A DNA stretch of 64,000 nucleotides from Bretschneidera sinensis (lineage: Eukaryota > Streptophyta > Magnoliopsida > Brassicales > Akaniaceae), in the NCBI GenBank assembly GCA_023935145.1, contig CM043700.1, forward strand, positions 67,975,620 through 68,039,619. Reading direction: 5' to 3'. Under the pieces are notes generated by a model. That model made no database searches. It was given only the letters and a program-made list of their open reading frames with translations, and was not told the DNA's origin. Made by a program: the position numbers and the translations under genes. Positions 56,317 to 64,000 of this stretch are shown in pieces. Positions within the stretch are counted from its first letter, which is position 1, and the number at the start of each line of letters is the position of its first letter.

Positions 56317-56629
56317 GTTAACACAATCCTCTAAATTCTCACTCGGGTTTCCACTATTGGTTGATCTAAGCGAGGTTTCATTATCAGACTCGAAAGGAGA
56401 AGGTAATTCTAGTTCGGGTCCTCTAATGAATCAACCTCGCAAATCTCTCAGTCTAAGCATACACCAAATGAATCAGAGGGGATATAAATAAAACAAAATA
56501 AATCAAAAAATCAAAACTAAGGTAAAGAAACAATATTACCGTATCTACAAACTATTGAAAAGAAAAATATTTACAATTCTTCTATCATCATGTCAAAAGT
56601 TGACAACTTCCTTGTACTTAAGCGCATTT

Positions 56630-56646
56630 CCCCGGCAACGATGCCA
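56630..56646 (-). promoter_or_regulatory. Primer-binding site of element C
   Basis: Reverse complement tggcatcgttgccgggg lies about five bases from the LTR at 56652. Athila Asp-tRNA type with minor changes. Confidence 0.86.
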
Positions 56647-56651
56647 AAATT

Positions 56652-58023
56652 TGATTACGCCCAAAATATAACGCGGTAGTTGTAGTATAGTTTTGGGGTG
56701 TCGATTCCACAGGGAAACAAGTTAATTACAAAAGAAGGTGTAAACCTCAACATAAACGATAAAAGATTAAATGAATCTGAGTTTGTTTGAGAAAAAGAGT
56801 AATTGTGTGAATAGGTTTGGAAATATAATTAAGAATGACAAGGTTCCAAAAATCCTCCCTAGGCTCGTTGCTCTAATCCAAACTTGATTCAGTTATTTTT
56901 TTTATCTCGATTGCTAGTTTCACGTCCCAAACAGGCAATTGGTATATATTCAATTAAAGCGCAATTATAAATCCTAATGTAATTGTTATGAATTATTCTC
57001 TACTTTTAAGAACACATGACCCAACTTATAAATTATCAAAAGACGACGATATATCTAACGACAATACCACAGCAATGGACAAATCTATAAAAGAGATCTA
57101 TCGAACTCAATCACACCCAAACAGGTACACATAAGAAAAGCATGATTGAACTTATATGGAAAAGAAGCATGTAATCACCGGAGTTATAATAAATCTACTA
57201 ATTAAATTAAGAATAAAACATAACAATGTTTAACGAAAATAATATCCAACTACAACTGAACCAAATAAAGGAAAATGAGAACAACTACACCTAGGGATTC
57301 ATCCCTTTGCCTTGCTTGGAGACTAGCCAGCCATGGAGCTCATGCCTCCTTGAGTTGCCTCCGGCCTCTCAACAATCATCCTCAGCTTGCCCTCCAAATT
57401 TTATACTTCGAATTCCTCTTAAAGGCCCTCTGGATTTACTCCTAAAGGCCCTCTAGAGTCACTCTCTAATAATCTCAGAAGATGATCTTAGAAGAGCTTC
57501 GATTGGTTGATTTCAGCTGAGTGGAGTGGGTCTTTATATAGGCAAACTCTCGGAATGCTATGTGTTATCTAACTGATGTGGGAAACTGTCCAGGTGCGCT
57601 CGAGCGCAGACCGAGTATGATCGATCGCACATGCGCTCGATCGCGGCTTGTGCGCTCGATCGCATATGCACTGCAGAGTACCTTACTCGGTGTGGGATGT
57701 GCGCTCGATCGCACTGCGTGTGCGCTGCAGAGTACCTTGGTCGATGTGGGATGTGCGCTCGATCGTACTGCTTGTGCGCTCAATCGCAATACAGGCAGCA
57801 ATCCCTCTTGTCCTTCAAGAAGCATGGGATTTTGGCGTTTTAAGCAACGATCGCTTCTTTTTCTCTTTTAAACTCAAAGTGCCTGAAAATGCACTGAAAT
57901 AAGTCAGTGGTCCAATAATATCACTTTAGAGTTATAAACACATAAAAGCACAATAAAGACCGAGATCAGTCCTAAAATGCCAATAATTAATCACTGTTGA
58001 GATGCATTTTATGACTTTCATCA
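56652..58023 (-). repeat. Element C 5' LTR (right copy)
   Basis: It is 1372 bp and pairs with 51811-53070. It keeps the segments missing in the left copy, such as tttatctcgattgctagt (about 56908) and the gattttggcgttttaagc segment (about 57828). The palindrome block is at 57595-57790. Confidence 0.9.
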
Positions 58024-58028
58024 AATGT

Positions 58029-58290
58029 GAAACTTGCAATCGAGATAAAAACAATTGAATCTTGATTAGGATAAGGCAACGAACTTAGGGAGGATTCCAA
58101 GACCCTTGTTGCTTCTCCATAATATATTCACGCGACTATTTACACAATTACTATCAAAACTCAAATTCTTTCATTTAATCTTTACCATTCGTGTTTAGGT
58201 TTACCTTCTCTTGTAGTTAACTTGTTTCTCTGTGGAATCGACACCCCAAAGTGGTGCTACAACTACCGCGTTATTCTTTGGACGTAATCA
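58029..58290 (+). repeat. Athila A 3' LTR, part 3
   Basis: gaaacttgcaatcgagataa onward matches the end of the 5' LTR of A (41294-41555), finishing in cgtaatca at 58290. The three parts total 1425 bp, against 1424 bp for the 5' LTR. The GCATA duplication follows at 58291-58295. Confidence 0.92.
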
Positions 58291-58295
58291 GCATA

Positions 58296-59697
58296 GACAT
58301 GAAAAGGTCTATATAGTTGATTTAAAATCTTTACATTCACAAAATGAAAAATATTTTCCCGCATTTAGTGAAAACCCATGGCTACGGCATAGAAGACTTG
58401 GCCATGTGAATATAGATTTGCTTAAAATCATTTCTAGAAAAGATTTAGTCATTGGACTTCCAAAAATCAAATTTGAAAAAGACAAGGTGTGTGATGCTTG
58501 TCAAATGGGAAAAAAAAACTAGAATCTCTTTCAAATAAAAAAAATATAGTCTCAACTACTAGACCATTGAAACTTATACATATGGACTTGTTTGGTCCAA
58601 TAAGTACCATAAGTCTAGGAGGCCATCAATATGCTCTTGTTATTGTTAATGACTATTCAAGATATACCTTTATTATTTTTATTGCTTATAAGGATGAAAC
58701 TTACAATGGATTTGTGAACTTTTTAAAAAAAGGTTCAAAATGAAAAGGAATTTTCATTTCGAGCATTAGAAAATTAGAAAATCAAAGCTTTTCAAAATTT
58801 TGTGATGAAAATGGAATTGATTACAATTTTTCTGTACCTAGAACTCCTAAAAAAAATGGAGTTGTTGAGAGGAAAAATAGAGTTCTAGAAGAATTTGTAA
58901 GAACAATGCTTTGTGAAAATAGTTTGCCAAAATATTTTTGGGAGGAAGCTGTATATACTTCATGCTATATTTTAATAGAGTATTAATTAGGCCTATACTA
59001 AATAAAACTCCATATGAACTATAGAAGAGTAGAAAGCCTAATATCTCTTATTTTCGTGCTTTTGGTTGTAAATGCTTCATCCTAAATAACAGTAAAACTA
59101 ACTTGGGTAAATTTAACTCAAAGACCGATGAAGGGATATTTTTAGGATATTCAACCTCTAGTAAAGCTTGTAGAGTTTTTAACAAGAACACTCTCGTGGT
59201 TAAAGAATCCATACATATAGCCTTTGATGAGTCTAACCCGGTTAGTAATAGAATAGTTTCTTTTAATGATGATGCAGATTTTGTTCCAAGAATGGAAACC
59301 CTTACTCCCATTGTTGACCCAAAGGAAAGTCAACTTCATACAAGTTAAGAGGTATATGCTCGCAATCTTGATAAACCATCTATAAGAGGATAATCTTCCT
59401 AAAGATTGTAGGTATGTGAATTATCATCCAATCGATCAAGTGATTGGTGATCCTTCACAAAGAGTAAAAACTCAATCCTCTATTAGAAATATTTGCAATT
59501 GTGTAGCTTATTTATTGCAAGTAGAACCTAAGACATTTGTAGAAGCCGAGAAGGATGTTGATTAGATAAATGCTATGTAAGAAGAAATAAATCAATTTGA
59601 AAGAAACAAAGTATAGAATGTAGTTCCTAGACCAAAGAATCACACTATAATATGAACTAAATGGGTATTTAGAAATAAGATGGATGAAAATGGAATA
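58296..59697 (+). pseudogene. SIRE pol, right part: pre-integrase, integrase, start of RT
   Basis: The frame resumes with EKVYIVDLKSLHSQNEKYF, then WLRHRRLGHVNIDLL and CDACQMGKK (the pre-integrase zinc motif). The integrase has LIHMDLFGPIS and, after frameshifts near 58510 and 58740, the Glu of KKNGVVERKNR. The segment that should hold the central catalytic Asp (IRSDHG-type) is missing between SSIRKLE and NQSFSKFCDENG. A later frame encodes GKFNSKTDEGIFLGYSTSS. RT begins EEINQFERNKV*NVVPRPKN and is cut at 59697 by copia D. Confidence 0.85.
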
Positions 59698-60590
59698 TGT
59701 TGGAAATCACCTTGGAGATGCCCAGGTGGTGATCTTCCAAACATCCAAGTCTAGAATGACTTGTAAAGGTGAATCGGAAACAGAAACAGAAATCAAAGAA
59801 AGGAAAGGACACAGCAATTGTTATCCAGGTTCGACAATAGCCTACGTTCCCATGAGTTCCTCTGAACTCTCTGCACTAAATCAATGATTCTTTACAAATA
59901 CAACAACCCTCTCCAAGAAACTTAAGTTCTTGAAGAACCAAAGAAGAAGAAGTAAAAGAAAGTGATAAGAACTAACACTGGAATTTTCCCAAGAAAATTC
60001 CCCTTACAAGCCCTTGAATTCCCTTTCTATTCTACTCTCTCTTTCTAAACAACCAGCCTTTACAATGAGTCTCTCTTATTTTGTGTCTTTGCACTCTTAC
60101 AATTTATCTCACTTTCAATCACAAGTTATTCCTCACACTTATGGAGATTGAAGCTAGGTGACCCTTTATATAGTGTACCAACTTCTTGACCCATCTTGAG
60201 GATCAATATCCACTCTTAGATCTTGAGTACCAATCAACCTTAGCCCTCAATTAATTCTAAGTGATCCTATACATTTTGAATATGTCTCACGCACCTAACA
60301 AAAGGCTGAACCAAATGGACCATGTGTGCCTTCAAGGTGCGGCCTGGAACAAGGTGTGTTGCGGCCTGGAGCAGGGCACACTTGCTGCCACTCTATGCGC
60401 CGTGGCCTGGGGGAGGCTACGCCATGGCCTACCCCTCTTTCTTGCACTCCTCCTTGCTATGCACTGTGGCCTGGACAAGGCTGGGCCATGGCTTGACCTG
60501 ATGCTGGACCATTTTCCTGCTGTGTGCTGAGGCTTCAAGGACAAATGTTGAACCTTCACTTTGTTTAATCCTTGGACAAAACTCTAAAAA
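59698..60590 (-). repeat. Element D 3' LTR
   Basis: About 893 bp; the inner boundary is approximate because the TG start is not clear. A TATA-like box ctatataaagg (minus strand) lies at about 60164-60175. The GC-rich block (60320-60530, tgcggcctggaacaagg-like repeats) differs almost completely from that of copia-1, while the flanks match. Confidence 0.85.
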
Positions 60591-60606
60591 TCTCTACCTT
60601 TGTCTA
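60591..60606 (-). promoter_or_regulatory. Polypurine tract of element D
   Basis: Reverse complement agacaaaggtagaga is identical to the tract of copia-1 (10737-10751). Confidence 0.8.
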
Positions 60607-60729
60607 AGTGATTAAACCCGAACCCATTTTGCAGAGAAATTCAGGATCCAAACTCATCTTGAGTCATAATTCAACCGACTCCAATCCTAAGTAGTCCAAG
60701 GCAATGATTGAACTTATTTAGAGTTAGAA

Positions 60730-61165
60730 CCTTGGTGCCTAAATCTGCAGAATTTTCCTCCGTGGCTACCTTGTCCACATGAATGCATCATTCCGTAACA
60801 ATTTCTCAAATGAAATGATACCGAACATCTATGTGCTTTGCCCTCTCATGGAACACCGAATTCCTCCACAACTGCCATGCACTTTAGCTATCCGAAGACA
60901 CCACCACCTGCTCTTTTAGGACCATCCACTCATCCAACAACCCTTTGCACCACATAGCCTCCTTTATGGCTTCCATAGCCACTATGTACTCAACCTCGGC
61001 TGTTAAGAGTGCTACCACCGGTTGACACTGAGCCTTCCAATACCTCAGCAACCACTTCATCCAAAGCCATTTCTTTTTTTTGGGATTACTCACAAATCTG
61101 CTGAGAACACTAATTGCCCGAGAAACCTTCAACCTGTTTCTCTCCCTTTCCTGGATTATTCTCAT
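60730..61165 (-). pseudogene. Element D RNase H and C-terminal pol
   Basis: LLTAEVEYIVAMEAIKEAMW and VFHERAKHIDVRYHFIRE match copia-1 closely. A stop in SSDS*SAW and a large internal loss (the ISVLSRFVSNP segment follows RNRLKVSRA directly) break it. Confidence 0.82.
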
Positions 61166-61565
61166 CCCAAGGATCTTTTATGTAAGGCTAAGATCCTTCC
61201 TCTTGAACACCTCACTGAGTTAAGATGTTAACCTTTCCATCCTCTCCCTGCTGTTCCGAACCAACAACATATCAACAACATAGATGAGGATACTCACCAT
61301 TTTCTCCACCTTGTGTCCAGGTGAGAATGTTTCTGTGAAATCTATTCCTTTTCTTCTCGTTAAATCCTTCGCCACCAGCCTAGCCTTGTTCCATACTTCA
61401 TCTCTTGGTGGGTACCCTTCTTTGACCTTGAAAGTCCACTTACAATCCACAACTCTCTGTTTTCCTGGAATGTGCACCAATTCCCAGAAGTTGTTCTCCC
61501 TTAAAGAATCCATTTCTTCCTCCATAGCTAGCTTCCATCTTAGTGAATCCTTATATCCCATGGCA
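61166..61565 (-). pseudogene. Element D reverse transcriptase with internal deletion
   Basis: MGYKDSLRWKLAMEEEMDSL, the RT N-terminus, runs on to KGIDFTETFSPG and HKVEKM. It then jumps to SILIYVVDMLLVRNSRE, so about 100 residues of the palm and fingers present in copia-1 (around 9390-9680) are missing. The catalytic YVDD reads YVVD. The polymerase is certainly inactive. Confidence 0.85.
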
Positions 61566-61956
61566 TCAATGTAAGTCTCTGGTTCACTTATCCCTCCTTC
61601 TGTCCAAGGAGCTGCTGCATTCGCAGTCGCAAAACCATATCTCGAAGGTGGTCCGACCAGCCTTCTTTCCTGGTTTCGTGTGAGCTAATAGTCAATCTAA
61701 CTCCCTGCATCATCCTCTTCTAGTTCAGCCTCCTCTTGAGTGTCCTGAGCTTCGCATTTATCAATGAGCTCTACCTGGTCTGAATCCTCTTACCTTCCTT
61801 GCTCTACCTGAACTGAATTTTCTTTGATGCGATGCTCTACAAATTTCGGACTGGTTTTCTCAATAGCCCCTGCAGGGTTACTTTTTTTTCCAAATAGGGA
61901 AATAAAAATTCATTAAAAATAACATCCCTACTTATTATGAGTTTCATTCCTTTTGG
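61566..61956 (-). pseudogene. Element D integrase-RT linker
   Basis: It corresponds to the poorly conserved linker at 8820-9155 of copia-1 (a VEHRIKE-type and a VEQGR-type segment can be found). Stops are present; there is no catalytic motif. Confidence 0.6.
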
Positions 61957-62514
61957 TTATAAGGACCACAACCTATACCCCTTAACCCTATCACCATACC
62001 CTAGAAATACACATTTTCTAGACCTTGGGTTAAGTTTATCATCCTTTTGATGTGCAAATGCAGCACACCTAAAAGTCCTAAGGTTGCTCAATTCAGGGGG
62101 TTTCCCACTCCACATCTCCATGGGAGTCTTGAGCTCTAAAGCTCTAGAGGGTGATCTATTTACCAAGTATGCAGCAGTAGACACAGCTTCCCCCAAAAAA
62201 TATTTTGGTAAACCGGACCCAATTAACATGCACCTAACCTTTTCTATAAGGGTTTTATTCATCCTCTCAGCAACTCCATTTTGCTGAGGTGTTTTTAAAA
62301 CTGTTATATGTCTTAGAATGCCATTTAACTCATAGAATTTATCAAAATCCTTATTGCAAAATTCTAAGCCATTATCGGTTCGTAAAGCCTTAACTACCCT
62401 ACCCGTTTGAGTCTCCAGCAACTTTTTCCACACCACAAATTTATTTAAGGCATCCGATTTATTTTTAAGCAAATAAACCCTAACCTTTCTTGAATAATCA
62501 TTAATTAAAGACAA
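61957..62514 (-). pseudogene. Element D integrase core, long open frame
   Basis: 186 codons are open from SLINDYSRKVRVYLL to GYGDRVKGYRLWSL. RTDNGLEF and the Glu of NGVAERMNKTL are kept. It matches copia-1 residue for residue over long stretches, with Trp at the site where copia-1 has a stop (FVVWKKLLETQ). The first catalytic Asp lies upstream, in the region broken by a stop near 62566. Confidence 0.88.
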
Positions 62515-62911
62515 AAAGTAAAAGTTACCTCCCTGTGTTGGTGTTCTTGCTAGTCCCCAAAGGTCTCAATGAGTGTATTCAAGAATGCCCTTAGACTTGT
62601 TCACTCCGGTGTTTAAGCTGACTCGGTGTTGCTTCCCAAGAATGCAACACTCGCAGAAATCCAATTTCTCTACTTTGTCACCATCAAGTAGACCATTCTT
62701 GCTGAGAACTTGCAGGCCCTTTTCGCTCATATGTCCAAAGTGACTGTGCTAAAGGGCTGCCTTATCCATTTCAGCCATCAAGCTTGCTGCTTGATCCTTG
62801 ATTTCTGTCTCTCCGATCATCTCATAGAGTCCATCTTTTATTGCTGCTTTAATCACTATCAAAGATCCCTTCGCCACCTTGATCTTTCCTCCCTCTACTT
62901 TGCATGAATAC
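62515..62911 (-). pseudogene. Element D pre-integrase region, cut by element E
   Basis: The CCILGKQHRVSLNTGVNKS segment and the HMSEKGLQVLSKNGLL-like segment match copia-1 at 7970-8110. It carries a stop and is cut at 62911 by the Athila-type LTR. Its last bases aatac (62907-62911) are the presumed target duplication of E. Confidence 0.78.
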
Positions 62912-64000
62912 TGATAAGTGCTTAAATAGTCATATTTAAGCCCCTTAATTTACGCTTGTTAGGCTCTTTGTTTATCTATTTTAGTAGATTCTATTTCATT
63001 TTCGTGTTTTATGTGTTTTTCACAGGGCTTTGACAAAAATATGACATTTTGGAGCTTTAAAGAATGAAAAGTAAAGTTCTGCAATCCAGCAAGGTGCGCT
63101 TGAGTGCACCTTCCTTGTGATCGAGTGCACAGACACACAAGCGCACATTCAGAAGGTTGAGCGCACATGCTCTAGAGGTGGCAGAGCTAGAATTAGAAAG
63201 ATGTCTCCAAGCCTTAAATAGGAAATTAGGATTTTGGGGCAACCTTAGAGCCCTGTATATAGCCTTGTAAAACACACTTTTGGATTGAGCTTGAAGTTGT
63301 AAGCTTTGCAGAGGAATTGACAACTCGTTTCATCAGCATTCTTCGGGTTTTATTTTTCTGTTTTAGTTAGTTATGGTTATGATGTTTAGTTTACTGAACA
63401 TGTGTAACTAACCTCCTAATAGGGCTCGTTTGAAGCTCTAATTATGCTTTCCTATATATATGATCATTGATTACCTTTGCTACTAGCCATGTTGTGATAC
63501 TTTAATTGATTAATGCATGTGGTATGGATAAGTTAGTTAGATCAATTTAGATGACCGAGTTCTGGGTCTAACAATAGTAACAAAAGATATCCACACCGGA
63601 TTCTTGGATTAATCAACATGGGAAACTGGGAGTGGACCAAGCCCTACGTCCCATGTGGTTGTCGATTTCCACAACCCTTATGCTCTCTTAAAGAACGACT
63701 CAGTATACATCATGCTGAATCCCTTAAGAGAGAAAAGAGTTAGAGTATACACCATGCCTAACTCGTTTTTTAGGGAGATCAATAGCCTAAGGAGTGGACC
63801 AAGCCCTTATGCTTGGCAACCATTAGGTATTCATGATAGGGCTATAGCATTGGCACCTTACTTAATAGGAAAATATGATTAGTGGTGGATATCAAACCCC
63901 TATGTTTTTATCATTATTAATTCACACTCAACATCTATTTTTATCTTTTATATTGAGAAACTAATTCTAATTCGAAATTAACCAATCTCTGTGGAGATGA
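62912..64000 (+). repeat. Athila-type LTR of element E, runs off the window
   Basis: TGATAAGTGCTTAAATAGTC and atatttaagccccttaattt match the start of the element B LTR (read on its own strand). The GC-rich block lies at 63091-63170 with ggtgcgcttgagtgcacc. The window ends about 100 bases before the expected LTR end, judged against B. Orientation is plus, opposite to B. Confidence 0.88.

Larger units (their letters stand above)
51811..58023 (-). mobile_element. Athila-type element C, nested in the 3' LTR of A, reverse orientation
   Basis: It is 6213 bp with LTRs 51811-53070 and 56652-58023. Target duplication is GATGT on the left and AATGT (58024-58028) on the right, one base different. On its own strand the LTRs run TGATGAGAGTC...GCGTAATCA, the same family as A. 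Gag is nearly complete. Most of protease and all of RT, RNase H and integrase are missing. Confidence 0.9.
40132..58290 (+). mobile_element. Athila A, Ty3-gypsy retrotransposon lacking RT, RNase H and integrase
   Basis: Inserted in the SIRE protease with a perfect GCATA duplication (40127-40131, 58291-58295). LTRs start TGATGAGAGC and end CGTAATCA. An Asp-tRNA-type primer site, Athila-type gag and protease are present, but RT, RNase H and integrase are absent. The 3' LTR is interrupted by elements B and C. Without these the element is about 7.2 kb. Confidence 0.9.
36514..64000 (+). mobile_element. Ty1-copia retrotransposon, SIRE-type, with several nested insertions
   Basis: The 5' LTR starts TGTTGACCC, followed by an initiator-Met primer site, gag and protease. 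Pol is interrupted by Athila A (40132-58290 plus the duplication GCATA) and continues to 59697 with integrase and the first part of RT. Copia D then interrupts it from 59698 onward. The 3' LTR is outside the window. LTR length, long gag, and the KVWVPK and KFWVPKS segments before protease fit the SIRE/Maximus lineage. Confidence 0.85.
59698..64000 (-). mobile_element. Copia-1 family element D, reverse orientation, cut by Athila-type E
   Basis: It starts TGTTGGAAATCACC, the reverse complement of the copia-1 LTR end. The order along the plus strand is LTR, polypurine tract, RNase H, RT, integrase, pre-integrase, all on the minus strand and closely related to copia-1. The left target sequence is gaata (59693-59697); the right one is outside the window. 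Element E interrupts it at 62912. Confidence 0.9.

Noticed and set aside
57560..57902. Cys/Arg-rich small proteins on both strands
   Set aside because: They arise from the palindrome block of the element C LTR; frames on both strands and in several phases are an effect of palindromic composition.
60261..60530. 89-codon frame in the element D LTR
   Set aside because: It lies in the GC-rich LTR block, where stop codons are rare by composition; no similarity to a protein family recognised.

Overview
This window is flowering-plant nuclear DNA, probably from a eudicot with a repeat-rich genome. The evidence is chromovirus, Tat, Athila, SIRE and Tork-type LTR retrotransposons, a CACTA DNA transposon and AT-rich spacers. 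I see no intact host protein-coding gene, no tRNA or rRNA gene, no CRISPR array and nothing bacterial. Almost all of the 64 kb can be read as transposons inserted into transposons, and most junctions show target-site duplications (TSDs).

Region 1 (1-11806) is the right part of a CACTA element. It carries a broken, multi-exon plant-transposase gene (Ptta/En/Spm type) and ends in a CACTA terminus at 11806. A Ty1-copia element of Tork/Tnt1 type, copia-1 (5553-11709), sits inside it, flanked by GGCAC/GGCGC.

Region 2 (11807-32270) is a possible old LTR remnant split by a Tat-lineage Ty3-gypsy element (12210-31726; CGGCC/TGGCC). That element has two RNase H domains, an antisense spliced accessory gene and 48-bp minisatellites near its 3' end. 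A Tekay/Del-like chromovirus (13154-21758, perfect TCAGT duplication, C-terminal chromodomain) lies in the Tat gag. A 301-bp insertion with 12-bp flanking repeats interrupts the Tat integrase.

Region 3 (32271-35308) is AT-rich spacer without a gene.

Region 4 (35309-64000) is a deep nest. A diverged Tekay-like LTR is broken by a SIRE-type copia element (from 36514). The SIRE protease region is split by Athila element A (40132-58290; GCATA duplication). The 3' LTR of A holds two further Athila-type elements in reverse orientation: B (46588-51342; GAGCC duplication) and C (51811-58023; GATGT/AATGT). The SIRE reverse-transcriptase region is broken at 59698 by a reverse-oriented copia-1 relative (D), and D is broken at 62912 by a fifth Athila-type LTR (E) that runs off the window.

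No element looks autonomous. Coding regions carry stops and frameshifts, and most stops I inspected look like C-to-T or G-to-A changes, as expected from long DNA methylation. Athila A, B and C all lack reverse transcriptase, RNase H and integrase but keep LTRs, primer-binding sites and polypurine tracts. They could have moved only with proteins supplied by relatives. The points most worth a second look are this RT-less Athila group, the antisense spliced gene of the Tat element with its minisatellite, and arrays of short palindromes in the LTRs of several lineages.
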